Shown here piece by piece: positions 34,451 to 47,324 of a DNA stretch of 64,000 bases (its first letter is position 1; each line of letters opens with the position of its first letter). The DNA comes from Coffea arabica. Its lineage: Eukaryota > Streptophyta > Magnoliopsida > Gentianales > Rubiaceae. Position numbers and translations under genes: made by a program. The DNA is taken from contig NC_092320.1 in NCBI RefSeq assembly GCF_036785885.1, positions 21,825,557 to 21,889,556 of the forward strand, read 5' to 3'. Below the pieces are notes generated by a model, which searched no databases, was not told where the DNA came from, and worked only from the letters and a program-made list of their open reading frames with translations.

Positions 34451-34704
34451 GTTTTTAGTGTGTTTTAACCATTTTGATAGCTAAATAACTAAATTTTTAG
34501 TGAAATTTCCATTTTGTGGTTTAAATGTGAAAAATTGCATTTCTATGAAGCTAAATGGTGAAAACTTCATGTTCATGTTTTTAGTGTGTTTTAACCATTT
34601 TGATAGCTAAATAACTAAATTTTTAGTAAAATTTGCATTTTGTGGTTTAAATGCGAAAAATTGCATTTCTATGAAGCTAAATGGTGAAAACTTCATGTTT
34701 TTGT
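34451..34704 (+). repeat. Two 127-bp tandem repeats inside LTR A1
   Basis: GTTTTTAGTGTGTTTTAACC starts at 34,451 and 34,578. The two 127-bp units differ at only a few bases. The matching region of copy A2 (38,475-38,600) holds one unit, so the duplication is private to A1. Confidence 0.9.
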
Positions 34705-36706
34705 AGGTTTTTATAATTCAATAATCAAATAAAGTGAAGTGAGATAGTTGGTTGATTCTTGATGATTTGAAATGATTTAAAGTGAACATGAAGTATAAAC
34801 TGATAAAAATGTGAAAAGTAATCAAGTGGAAAAGAAGAAAAGATTGGCAGCTCTAATACCTTTTGATATTTAGCTATATATTGAACTACAAGCATTGGAT
34901 TAAAATGATTCTTAAACCATTTTAAAACTAAAACATAGGGATACATTTCTTATGAAGATATCAAAATTCAGTTCATACATTTTCATGGTTAAAAAACTGA
35001 AACACAATCATGATTTTTTGCTACTGAAGATTGAAATAAAGCTCTAATCAAGCAAGGGTATTTTAGTCATTTCTCAATCTATAGAGTTCCAATTGAGATA
35101 ATTCTTGATGCATTGGAAACTAACTCAATTATGCACAACTTTCATGTTTTGTGAAAAAGTTAGTTCAACTTCCATCATCAAGAAATCTGTAGTTCAATTT
35201 AGAGTAAAAATAGAGCAATTTCCAAAATCATAAAAAATGTGCAAACCTGCAGGGGAAGACAAAACACAACTTAAAATGCGACCCTTCACCTGCGTTTTGA
35301 CCCCACATATTCATATTTCGGCTACTTTATAGCTGGAAATATTTGCACTTCAACTTGTAGTTCTTTCCTACTATTTTTTGACCAATTTTCTGAATGGATT
35401 TTGGCTGGAAAGTGCAAGAAGCATCTTGGAGACTTGGAGAATCAATATCTGGAAATCTCAAGGCATAATTTGTAAAACTTGAAACATAATTGTTTGGAGC
35501 AAAATCTTCTATAAATAGGGCCTCTTGTGAACATTTTTTGTAACTTAGGAGCCTAGAGAAACTACACCAAATGTAGTCTTTCACTAGAACTTCCTAGTTC
35601 ATTAGTGTAGTATAACTTAGTATAATTAGTTTTATCCAATCCTTGTATATAGTTAGACATCAATGAAGTTGAGGGTGAAAATGGAGAGTTTGGAACTCAA
35701 GTGACATGGGTGACATTTCTTCTATCACTTTGTTTCTTGTATTGATTTTCATGTTTATTGAATATATAAATTTGGTGCCTATTTGTGTTATAGTTATGTC
35801 TTGCTAGTTTATATATCCAGGGGATGGATGAACTTCTATGATTGTTAAGTGAGTTTTTCATGGTTATTTGAGTTTATTTCTTAAGCAAGTTATTTAACAC
35901 TTTTGTTATTTCAATCACGATTAATTAACCATTAGTTGTGATTATTTAAAGGTGTTATTTCATCAATAACCATTATGATTTAATACTAGTTCATGAAAGT
36001 GTTAAATCTAGAGAGTTAATTCATTAATATAGGGTTGCACTTTTGTGGCTTTGGTGGTTTGTTCCATGTAATTTCATAGAGTTTAATGAATCTATAGCCA
36101 GTTTCATATCACGTTAGTAGATATGGAGTAATTATGGATATGGTTGGCATATTGGCCAAAGTGTATATCACATACATTTGAAAATTATGCTATAACTAAC
36201 CAAAGTAAATAAATTCATTTAACCTGTAATTTCACTTATATGAGTAGTTAGTAAATCCATAACTCCAAGAACCTCTTTGTTATTGTTTTTACCAATTCTT
36301 TTATGATTCATAGTATAAATTTACTTGCTCTAATTGTAGTAGTCTAACTAATAGAAGAGTTCAAAAATCACTAGTAGTTGACAATCTTTTCTGTGGGATT
36401 AATTGTGAGGGTCCGAAAATTACTTTAAATTCTCCTATTTATGAAAAATTAATTTATATTTCCTTTTAATTTTACTTCACTTGCTTATTTGCTAGCTTTA
36501 ATTTGATAGTGATTTTAAAGGTTAGGTTAAGATTTTTCTCTTTTCCTTTTATAAATTTGGTGCATGCCAAGTTTCGTAGTGCATTGTAAAAGTGCGATTA
36601 AGTGGTGAGGTGTGTATACTAAATTTGGTAGATGAGAACGGGTGTGGTACTAGTGGAATTATGCGATTAGAAGTGTTAGGAGTGTATTAGATAAATACAA
36701 GATGGA

Positions 36707-38639
36707 TGACGGGCGCGGGGTATACATATACAATTAGCTCACCCACAATCAAGTTTTACATTTATAACATCCTAAATACTCCACATGCAATTTTTCTGCA
36801 AGTATTCAGATTGTGAATGAGTATAGGGTATTAAGAGTCGATCCCACAGAGAAGATTTTCAATTACTGATGATTTCCGAACTCCTTTATTATCTAGACTA
36901 CCATAAATATAAAAGTAATGAAAATATTACTAGAAAGCTTCTAGATATATGGAATTCCTTACTACTCTTGCAAATGACATTACCGGTTACTTGTATGTTA
37001 TTATCTTGGTTAGTTATGATGTAATTTTCTAATGTATGCGAAACCTACTCTCGTAGTAAATCACCTATACTTGTAGCTAAACCATACCTATTCTCATGGT
37101 TATGAAATTAACTACAAGTTCATTTCTTCTATGAAATTACATGAAACAAGTCAATAAAGCCACAAAGATGCTCCTCTACTCTCGTGAGTGAACTCCCTAG
37201 ATTTATTACTTCCTTGAACTAGTGTTAAATTCCAATTTTCATTGCAAACTTAATACCTTTAGATAATCACAACTAATGGCTGGTTAATCATGATTAGAAA
37301 AGCAAAAGTGATAAATAACTTATTCAAAATAATATCATCAAATAACCAAGTAAACATCACTAACAAGATATAGAAAGTTCATCCATAACTCTAGGCATAA
37401 ACTTTAACTAAGCATAAAGATAAACAAAGCCAAGCTTGTATTATAGCTAAACACGAATTCAACTACAAAAGAGAAAGTAGTAGAAGAGATATCACCCTTG
37501 TCACATGAGATCAACCTCTCCATCTTTGCTCCTCAATCTTCATCCAGATCTAACTACAACTACAAGAAGGAAAAACTACACTAACTACTCTATACTACCC
37601 TAACTAATGAACTAAGAAATTTCTAGTGAAATTCTACATTTTTGTGGAGTTCATCTAGCCTTCCAAAGTTGTGAAAATGGTCTCCAAAAGCTGCTATTTA
37701 TAGAAGATTCAAGAGCCAAATGAGTTGCTTCCAGTTGTTATTTTTTACTCTTGAAACTCTCATGAGTTGTTTCTCCAACTTTCCACACTCTTCTTGATCA
37801 AATACAGCTGAAATGCTGAGTTGTAGATGAGTTGGAAAGATTGTGCGAACAAAGAACAAGTTGCAACAGAAAATGAAGAATACGCGACTACAAGTCGCGT
37901 ATTGCCTAGCCACGTATTGCTTTTGTAGGTTTGCACTTTCTGGGCAGAATTCATCTTTGCTCCTTTTTTGGTCCAACTTCAACTAATATTTTCTCGATGA
38001 TGGAGGCTGAACTAGCTCTTGTGCAAAACATAAAAGTTGTAACCCTATCCATTAAATTTCCAATGCCTCAAGAATCATCCCATTTGGAGCTATGTTGAAT
38101 GAAAATTGACCAAAATACCCTTGACTGGTCAGAACTCTATTTCAGCTTTTGACCATGAAATTACACTTCTGTATTTCGACTTTTTGACAATGAAAACGAC
38201 TGAAATGAAGTTTTATATCTTCATATCAAATGTAGATCTATCTCTTATCTTCAAAATGGTATAAGAATCACCTCAATCTGATGCTTGTAGCTCAAGATAT
38301 TGCCTAAATACCACAATGTATCAAAGCTGTGAAACTTTTCTTTTTTTGTTCTTGATTGCATTTCTTCTTTTGCACTTCATATCTTCTTTAAAACCACTTC
38401 AAATCATCATCAATCATTCAATTATCTTCTCAACTCACTCCATTTGATGATTGAATCATTAAACCTATAAAAACATGAAGTTTTCACCATTAAAATTCAT
38501 AGAAATGCAATTTTCACACTTTAAATCTCAGAATGCATATTTTCACTAGAAACTTAGTTAATTAGCTATAAAAGTAGTTAAAACATACCAAAACTAAATA
38601 ATAAAATACACTTAAAACACATAAAATATTCAATTATCA
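36707..38639 (-). mobile_element. Family-A solo LTR, copy A2, nested in LTR B
   Basis: Its plus-strand ends are TGACGGGCGCGGGG and TTATCA, with ATGGA at 36,702-36,706 and 38,640-38,644 as a perfect 5-bp target duplication. It is 1,933 bp. It matches A1 (34,406-36,403 and 41,339 on) in inverted orientation over nearly its full length. The interior includes a CGCGACTACAAGTCGCG palindrome at about 37,884. It encodes nothing recognisable. Confidence 0.88.
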
Positions 38640-38644
38640 ATGGA

Positions 38645-41338
38645 TTAGTGATTACAAACACAAGAGAGACAAAGAGTTAGGCTTGAACTAACTCACGCCA
38701 CTTGTCACCGGACAAAGACACTACTTTATCAAGACCTTTCTTTCATTAATTTCCTTACTTTCCTTTTATTTATTTTTCCCTTGTATTTCTAGGGTGCTGG
38801 CCGAATTTGGAGAATGAAAAGAAAGAGGAAAAGAAGAAAATAAGAAAGAAAAAAGGGGAAAAATAGGTGGATGAAAAATGTTGGCCATCAAGCCAACTTT
38901 GACCAAAGATTTCTCTAGTTTTTATCTTGTAATTTTCAGCAAAAATCCCTTCATTCTTCTTCTTCCTTGGCTGAAATAAAGAGAGAAAAAAAGAGAGAAA
39001 AGCCATCAACTTTTCATCTTGATCCTTGCTTGATTTGGAGAGAAATCAACCTAAAACCCTAAATTAACTATAGAAAGTTGCAACAAGGTGGCAATGAAGC
39101 TTGAGGTGGAGTTTTGGGAGGAAGAAAGCTCTTGTCTTGCAACTTATCTTGGGATTTTGAGGTATTACACTAAGAACCTCTCTTTTTCCTTCTTATTTTG
39201 CCATTAGGCAACATATGACTTAATTGTGATAGATTTCATGGAAGATTCATGGTTTTGCTTAGTAGGTTACAATTTTTAGCTTTGGAACGTATTGGTTAGT
39301 CTTGATATGAATGGTTTAACTTTGATATGAGGTTGGCTATGAAATTTTAGCTTTGGTATGAGGTTATCTAGCTTTTATGTTCAAATTTCCAACCTTTAGT
39401 GTTAATTTCCAGCTTTGATTGATATTTTCTAGCCTTGAGTTGAGAGTTTCCAGTTTTGATATGGATTTGTGAGTTTTGATATGAAGATATCTAGCTTGGA
39501 TATGCCCTTCTAGATTTGTTATATGATTTTTCTAGCTTTAGTGGTTGATTTCCAGCTTTGTTATGTAATTTTCAACGCTTGGAATGCCATTTTCAGCTTT
39601 GTTTTCCCCTTTTAGTCTTGACATGGGAAAATTCCAGCTTTAGTATGAACTTTTAGCTTCAATATAGGATTTTCCAGCTTTAGTTACAATTTCCAGCTTT
39701 GAGATGAAAAATTCAGCTTTGGTGTAAGTGATTTGAAGCTTGATATATATGTTCGAAGTTGATAGTTTTGTGGCCTAGAGTATGTACCATTTGTCCCCTA
39801 TAATATGTGGCCTTGATTGAGGTTCATTTACTATGAAACTAAGATTTGAATTGGATGGTTAACTTGAAGAACTATGGAGACATATTGCTGGATTTTCTCC
39901 TTGTTGGTCAAGTGAGGGTTGAGGTGTGAATTTAGGGCATTTTTGTTTTTCTCTTGCATATGATTTTACTCAAAACACTTGTTACAATCTATTTCTTTGC
40001 ATGTGTGTTAGTTTTGAACCAAGGCAAGAGGTTTAAATGAAAGAAAATGAGTTGCTTCAAATCATTTTCTAGTCAGACAATTTCCAATTTTGCACTTTGA
40101 AAGTCTTGTTCTAATTTCCTCAAACATTCGATTATAATCGATGCAATTGTGCTCCAAATGACTCTTGCAATATTGATTTAGTATGCACATGAGTTTTTTT
40201 CCTCGATTTCAACAAGAAAATATTATATTTTTGATAAGTTATATGGGCATAAAACTTGTAAATTGATGCATTTTCTAAGTGAAGTTTTGAAACCTCAATT
40301 TCTTCATGTATTTTGATTTTGTATTACTAGTCTTTTAATATAGTATATGACCACAGGACTCGAGAGAGTTCGGGAGGACGAACCAGGGTTGAAATGAAAT
40401 ATTGCGATTGATTGGTGAGTATTCCTTGCATGTTTGGGCTTTAAATGGCTATGTGGAATGTTGTATATGTTTGTTTGAGTGTTAAATGCTTCCTAATGAA
40501 TGTTAAATGAATTTTCAATGGGCAAGTGTGTACTTTATCGCACTCGACCTAAATGAAAGTGGATTTTCAACGACCAACTGATTTAACATTACTTGTGCAT
40601 AAATATAAGCCATTAGCTGAATTGGACCCTTGTCCTTCGTTGCCAGTCGACCCGAGCAGAAAGCGGACTCGGTCGGGAGGCTAGTGATCCTGGAACAATG
40701 TTTGGTATACTCGAGTATGACCCCGAAGTCGGGTGGAGTACTGGCGAGTGAATGCAATGCAATGATTGAAATGAATGACTGAATGAATGAAATGAGCACT
40801 AAAAGAGTTTTCACTTTTAATTGCTTTTAAATGTCGGAGGTATAAGGGAAATGGACGGCGACTGAATGACTGAATGAATAGCTCCAAGTGAGTACGTATC
40901 CTTCCAATTATTGAATATTTGTTTCTTGAATGACTACTTATTATTGTGCAAATTATGTAAATTGTTAAATGTAATACTTCTATGTTTTATCTACCTGCCT
41001 GCTTGTTTGGGAATCTCACTGGGCTTTTAACTCATTCCAATAGTTTGTTTTCCTTACAAGAGTGGAGGCCGGAGCAAGTAAGCGCGAATTAGTGCGTATT
41101 ATCCTCATGTACTCATACTTTTATATATGGAATGTAGTTTGGAGATTCAGTAATGAAATCCTATGTTTCACTTTTGGATTGTAAATTTAGTTGGAATTCT
41201 TGGATAAATGGAACCTTTATGTTAATTTAGAGGCGTGAAAGACTATTTCAAGAATGTTAGTGAGTGAGTTCTAATGAGAGATGGGCAGACAGTCCACCAA
41301 ATCCTTGGGTATGCCCTGGCGGAGGTGGGGTCGTCACA
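38645..41338 (-). other. Body of LTR B, no gene
   Basis: This is the remaining part of LTR B. 39,270-39,745 is a degenerate repeat built on TTCCAGCTTTG-like units. The region near 40,600-40,760 has moderately GC-rich sequence (GTCGACCCGAGC, GACTCGGTCGGGAGG) typical of plant gypsy LTR interiors. No coding frame exceeds chance. Confidence 0.65.
39270..39745. repeat. Degenerate minisatellite with TTCCAGCTTTG core
   Basis: The words CCAGCTTTG, TCTAGCTTT, TTCAGCTTTG and GATATGA recur more than ten times at roughly 30-40 bp spacing. The divergence between units is high, so the array is old. It lies inside solo LTR B. Confidence 0.65.
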
Positions 41339-41688
41339 TTAACACCTAATATCTCTTATACTCAATAAACGGTCTGTATACTTGAAGAAATGGGGTGCTT
41401 AGGTTTTTAAACTTTGGTGTGAAATAAAAATCTCATCAATGGAGGAAAAGAAAAGGAGTGAATAGGGAGACTACCTCATGATCGTGGGTGAGATAAGGGA
41501 AGGAGATGAGGGTAGAGAAGGGATGGCGAATCCCAAGGCATAGGAGAGAAAGAAAGGTATTCCAAAACATCTCAAGAACTCTAAAAACACCTTAGAGCCT
41601 TGCATCTAAAAACTTTTTAAAAACGCATCATTTTCATTATCATTATCATTATTACTATCATTATCATTACTATTATAAAAGTTACAAT

Positions 41689-41860
41689 CAGTTTGTTTGG
41701 ACAGCAAATTATTTGGCCAAATATATTTGCTTACATCATCATTACAATTTTCAATACACCTTTTTATCTTACTAATTATTTTTTTATCTCACATACATTA
41801 CATCATAAAAAGTGCTACAGTAAAAATATCTCAAATAATTTATAATCCAAACATACCGAA
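41689..41860. mobile_element. MITE of the GTTTGTTTGG family
   Basis: The left end AGTTTGTTTGGACAGCAAATTATTTG and the inverted right end GGTATGTTTGGATTATAAATTATTTG form terminal repeats of about 25 bp with mismatches. The interior has CACCTTTTTATC...CACATACATTACATCATAAAAAG as in the copy at 32,666. It is non-coding. Confidence 0.75.
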
Positions 41861-41970
41861 TGAGTTTTGGTATTTTTGAACTATGCATTTTGATGTTCTT
41901 AATTTTTGTTATTCCAATTATGCCTTTATTAATTGATGATTACTGTTTTATATTTTACTTTTACTATAAT

Positions 41971-44900
41971 TGTGACGCCCCCAATTCTCCCTAAGGCGAA
42001 CCAAAGGGTATCCGCGGGACGCCTGCCTAGCTCTCGCCAGGACTCAAGTAATTCCATTCAAGCTTATTATCGTTCTACCCAACACACGTAAATAACTTAA
42101 ATACAGAAAATGCGAAAGCGTTCAAATTTAACAATAGTCATCCCTTATCCAGCCCGCACGTCGCGTGTTCAAAGTACATCATAATTCCCAAATATACCTC
42201 ACGCCCCAAAAGTTACATTTCAATTCCAAAAGTACAACCCAAAACCAAGGGCATAGCCAAAATATAATAGAAATCCTAAACAAAAGCTCATCAGGAGGTT
42301 TTTTTTTTCAGTACGCCTCCGAGTTCAAATCTGTTAAGGAAAACAAATCTATAGGGTGAGCAAAACGCTCGTGAGGCCAAGAACACACATGCAGGCACAT
42401 AGTTCAGGTAACAATCCCAAGTAACAGTTCAAGTGATAACTTGCAAGTAATTAACAATGCCAACAAAATGTAAACAGAAACGATTCAAGGATATGGTAGC
42501 TCTCAAGAGCTAAGTTCCACTTGCTTTACCAGTTCATTCGTATATCTTCCCGTGATGACTCTCCGTCAACCGAGTTGATATTTCCAAACCGTAGATCACC
42601 ACTTACTTCTCATCCGTCCACCATACACCGCTTCGGGCCCGCACGACATTTATGAGGCGATACTCCACGATTATGCCAAACAAGATCTCTCCAATAGATC
42701 AAACTTATCATGTGAATCTCATGGCTCACCGAGGTTCCCAACCAAGCCCATGCCGGCTCGAGTTCCAAGGTCGGCCTATGAGTTTGGGCGTCCCCCATGT
42801 ATCATGTAAGTGTCGAGGAGATTCACTCCAACGACGTATGCAATCATAGTATACCATGTCATGTATTCAAGCATTTGACAGGTTTAAGCAAGCATTTCAA
42901 GTCATGTAACCAGGCAAATCATGTTAAGCATGAGTCATTCGTTTCAAATGAGAACGAGTGCGATCAAGTACACACTCGACTCCATTTTTGTCAAAATCGA
43001 ATAGGCTACGCATGTAATCAGGTAAGTCAAGCATGAATCAAGTCCCTAGAGTTCTAGTAATCATACACTTGACACTCACCAAGTTCTGCAAGCAAGTAGG
43101 TTGGATTGAGAGTTCAAACTTCCACGGTAGGGTCCTCTTGGAGGTCCTCGTGCGTGCCTGAACATCGAATAGTAGATAATTACTATAGGTCCCCAAGTGG
43201 TGAGAAAGTTTGAACACGAGTAAGATTCGGAAATATTTTAAAAACTTCGTTTGGCTTGTTTTTGAAGTTGGGTTTCCAAAAGGGTGCAGGACTCGAGTAA
43301 AATCGGATTATTATCCTTAAAATCATTGGTTGGAAACGAGTACGAGCGAAACAATTGCTAAACGAACGATCGAAATCGGAAGTGAGCTGGCCACGTCACA
43401 ATCCGGCCGGATTCTTGGCCGGATTGGAGGCAGTAGCCATCCACATTTTTTTCAAATTCCAACTACAATCCGGCCGCCTTTCTGGCCGGATTCAAGGCCG
43501 AATTCTAGAAAAATGCTTCCCGAGCGGATTTCTTTTGAAATTCTAGAATTTTCGATTTTTGGTAAAATCTTTGAAAAATCATAACTTCTTTTCTACTTAT
43601 CAAAAATTGATAAACTTAGTACCGTTGGAATCGTCTTTGAAAGTACTAAAAGTTCCTAGAAGACACTGTTCCACGAATCTAAATGAAAGGTATTCAAAAA
43701 TGAGTTTAAAGTTGCTGTCCCAGATCACCCAGGATTGAGCCGGGGTTGGTTTTTCGCTAACTTTGGAAATTCGACAGAATTCACTCGTTGCAAACCAGCC
43801 CTTGAAATTTATAGCTCAATTATAGGTGCAAGTAAGGTTTAGGGCAGAACAAACGGATCGAGAATCGGAGCTTCGAGCACCAAGATATGGTAGCTCAACG
43901 TTGGGAAAAATTCAAGACTGTTACAAAATTTCCAGATTTGGTTCTGACTTTGGACCTTTTGTTAAGTGTCGAAACGGACTTGAATTGATACCAAATTTTG
44001 CAGTATGGTACTCCTATATGAAGGGTATTTCTCTATCAAATTTTGTGGAAAAATACCTTCGGGAAGGTGGTTAACCAATCAACCAAAGTTTGGAAAAATT
44101 CTCAAGGCAATCTGCCCTTAATCCTTTTCTTCCCAAATCCAATCGTTTGGCTAAGAAAATCCTCCAATCATGGTTCATATGTGAAAGGAAAGTTTAAGAA
44201 ACATTCATGGTACATTTGGTAGGTGTTTAGTATCAAGAATTTAATTTAGTAAGACCACCACAAATGTCACGTCAAATCTGTCCAAATCCAAGGCTTTCAA
44301 GAACAAAACAGTCACCGTATTTTGATCATAACTCACTCAATTTAACTCGAATTTGAGCATGGTTGATAGTGTTAGAAAATACATGCATAGGAATATAATT
44401 TCACAGAAGAAATCGTTTTAAGTTTCAGCATACAACTAGCTCGAAATTAAGCCTAAAGTTGCAGCATCATCAAATCATTTCGGCAGAACGGCGAACCAGG
44501 GCAGCTGAATTCAGATGAGTGGTGCGGTTCACACATTTGGAACCAGAATGTACATTATATACCGTTGGAAAGATGGGAATGTCTAGTTTCAAATTTCGCT
44601 AACGGCACTTGATTTCGACGTCGGAGTACGGAGTTATGGACGAAATACGAACACTGGTCTGGATTACGACGAAACCGTTTTCCAGATTACTAGCTTTGGG
44701 AATAAATTCGTTTGACCAACCAAAACTCAGTATTTTTCAATGAAAATTTTTACACAACTACTACAACATATAAACAACACAATCAAGCCATTAAATCCTC
44801 AAATTTCTGCATCAAAGTGACCGAACAGAGGAGGGGTAAAATGGGAACTTTTTGCTTCAAGAGCTCAATACAGTTTCTGGCGATAATGCACCTCTAATCT

Positions 44901-46229
44901 ACTTTCTTAAGCACTAATTCAACAATAAAACCATCATCAAACATCATCACAGCCATCAACTCAAAGTGGGAGTTCATAGAGCCCACATTTAACAATTTCC
45001 AACAATGATAAGCTACCCATAAGCATAATCAAGCTCTTAAGTGTAAGTTAGCCTTCATTGAACTAGATTTGAAGAGTGGATCATGGTTACCTTACTTGTG
45101 TGCTAAAAGGTCAGATTCTGGTGTCCAAAAGTCCCAAGAAAAACCGTGAGTGTGCAGCTCCTTCTTTGTCCAAGTGATTGTCCAAGTGATGAGCTAAACG
45201 TATGTGAAGTTTTGGTTGAATCTATGGAGCTTTGGTAGATTTTTGTGAGCTTTGTAGAAGGAATGGTGAAGAGCTGCGGCTGCAAGCTATCCGTCCATTG
45301 CAGCTAGAAGAACTGAAATGTGGTTCTGATTCCTTTGCGTACAAAAGACGCTTGACGTCTAATATTTTAAGTACGTAAAATTTAATTGCAACTAGTGCCC
45401 TACTCGCGCGTTTTGTGTTCAATTTCCCCTAAGTTTGTTGCACTAGTGCACTAAACCTCTAGGGTACTTACATTCATATAAATATTATTCATTCTTAATT
45501 GTCCCAAAATAATTGTCCAAAGTCCCTCAATTAAGCGCGCACGTGAAAACACGTATTTCCAATTTAGGCGCAATAAAATGAAACCTTCGAGAAATTCTTA
45601 TAACGATCGTACCACTAACTATCACTTGAGTACTTAAATCTAAATTTACCTATTTTAGGTCCATTGTACATATCCCCAAATTTTCGAGCTTAGTGTACTC
45701 CCAATTGGCTAAAGTGTTTAGACACGTTTTCACTTTTTCACTAAACAAGCTTCTAAGAAAATAATTTTTGAAACGAGATACTTTAAAAATATAACAAAAC
45801 TATAAAACCATGTACTTAGGTCTAATAAGGATAGAAAATAATATTCGGGGCAAAAATCCAAATAGATAATTAATTGAGCCAAAATTAGGGGTTTTTAAAA
45901 ATAATAATTTTACGAGTCCTCACGTGAATTGAGTATTAATTCCTCCATTAACCTTTCTTAATCTATTATTGATCGTTCTTAATTCTCCAATAAATAATAC
46001 ACTCCCGATTCAAGTATGGCCTAGAAAAAAATGCACCCGTTATTCCGGACTAAACAAATTTTCGAAAAGCGAATTTTTCAACAAAACGCTTTAAAAATAT
46101 AAAGAGACGTCATTCCATATAAATGGATTTAAAATGGTCGAAATAAATAATTCGAAGAAAATGAGTGAATAATCATTTAAATATTCCAGTAATATTCTAT
46201 AAAAATAAGAAAATTTTCGGGTTCTCACA
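41971..46229 (+). mobile_element. Solo LTR C, 4.26 kb (gypsy-like)
   Basis: It begins TGTGACGCCCCC and ends GGGTTCTCACA, flanked by ATAAT at 41,966-41,970 and 46,230-46,234, a perfect 5-bp duplication. I see no internal second copy of either end, so this is one long LTR and not a complete element. CCGGCCGGATTC repeats near 43,400-43,500 and the TGTGACGCCCC start resemble large LTRs of Del/Tekay-type chromoviruses. No protein domain is seen in any frame. Confidence 0.85.
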
Positions 46230-46234
46230 ATAAT

Positions 46235-46965
46235 TTATGATGATTGAAGTTCATTCTAGAAAATATTGGTTGACGACAAGACAAAACATTAATTGATACT
46301 TAAGTTCACTATATTGTATCGTACCATTTTAATTTTTAAAGAAAAATCTCATTAAACTTGTAAACACAAAATGAGTTGAGAAACGTTCAGCAAATAGATG
46401 AATTATAGTAGTTGTATCCATCCAATTCAAACAAAGAGGAAGAATTTTGCATGTCACACACAATGCCACAATTTGATTTTAGTATGAATCCTTGTTAGTT
46501 AGAAGTATAAGCAAAAATTTTGGTTTTATGTTTTATCACATCAAAATTACCATTTTCTCCAATAATTAGAAACATTTTACTACATTTCAATAATAATAAA
46601 TATCAATTAATATGGTTCATGAATACAGTTACAAAAATGAAATGTCCCTTTGAGTAATAGTGTATTAATATCTAACTGTCATGTTAAAAGATAGTCTTAT
46701 AACTAAAATAGCACTATGCATCATTTACAAGTCAATATTAATAGTAAACAAAAGAAAAAAGAAACACAAAAAAAGACCAAAACTAAATGAAAAAATCATG
46801 ATATGACATAAAGAATGATAAACGTTACCCAAAAAAATTGCAAAATTCAAAAAAAAAAATTTTGTCTGAAGTGACAAGAATTCAATTCAAATATCATAAA
46901 AGAGAACATTAAGATCGGATTCAATACGGATCTTAATGAATAAAAAATATTCAATACGGATTCAA
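46235..46965. other. Gene-free AT-rich stretch
   Basis: No gene or clear repeat is seen. ATTCAATACGGAT occurs twice near 46,918 and 46,953, just before a LINE fragment. Confidence 0.5.
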
Positions 46966-47324
46966 TACTCCAGCGGCGATGCCTTTGTCCTTGGTCCGTT
47001 AGAAGGGAGGTGGAGCAAATCTGGCACCTGGTAGAGGGGACTCGGTTTGAGCATTGCTACAGAGAGGCAAATAAGGTTGCTGATATACTAGCGAATGTGG
47101 GGGTATCTCATCCGCAAGAGCTGGTCAGGGCTTACTGTACTGAGCGCACTCTTCCCTCGGTGGCCCGGGGAGAGTGCAGGATGAATAGACTTGGGGTGCC
47201 ATCGGTTAGGCGTGTTAGGATAGGGTGTGCATAGGCTGTAGTAACTGGGGTTCTTCCTGGTGTTCGTTGTCTTCGTGATCTGGAATGAATAAAGTAATTA
47301 TTTAAATAAAAAAAAAAAAAAAAG
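46966..47324 (+). mobile_element. Strongly 5'-truncated LINE (RNase H end only)
   Basis: The plus-strand frame 47,010-47,234 reads HCYREANKVADILANVGV, the last part of a LINE RNase H domain, followed by an untranslated tail and an A-run at about 47,307-47,323. Only some 350 bp remain. A target duplication was not found. It is the same class as the two minus-strand LINEs. Confidence 0.8.

Larger units (their letters stand above)
36404..41338 (-). mobile_element. Solo LTR B (gypsy-like), with a nested LTR
   Basis: Its plus-strand ends are TGTGAGGGTCCG at 36,404 and GGGGTCGTCACA at 41,338. Read on the minus strand it starts TGTGACGACCCC, like LTR C at 41,971 (TGTGACGCCCCC). The flanks TTAAT (36,399-36,403) and TTAAC (41,339-41,343) fit a 5-bp duplication with one change, and outside them the A1 repeat is continuous. 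It is 4,935 bp, or about 3.0 kb without the nested A2. No gag-pol is present, so it is a solo LTR left by recombination. Confidence 0.8.
34406..41400 (+). mobile_element. Family-A LTR, copy A1 (outer layer of a nested stack)
   Basis: It starts with TGATAAGTG at 34,406 and runs to 36,403, where a solo LTR (B) interrupts it. The alignment to copy A2 resumes at 41,339 (ACACCTAATATCTCTTATACTC versus CTTAATACCCTATACTC) and fades after about 41,400, with a weak echo near 41,480. No protein is encoded. The 3' end and target duplication were not found. Confidence 0.7.

Noticed and set aside
34406..38639. One giant foldback transposon made of the two family-A arms
   Set aside because: Each arm has its own context: A2 has its own ATGGA duplication inside LTR B, and A1 continues beyond LTR B at 41,339. 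They are separate insertions.
41971..46229. A complete LTR retrotransposon with coding region
   Set aside because: No internal repeat of the ends and no gag, protease, RT or integrase motif in any frame; it is one solo LTR.
36404..46229. LTR B and LTR C as the two LTRs of one element
   Set aside because: They lie in opposite orientations and each has its own 5-bp target duplication.
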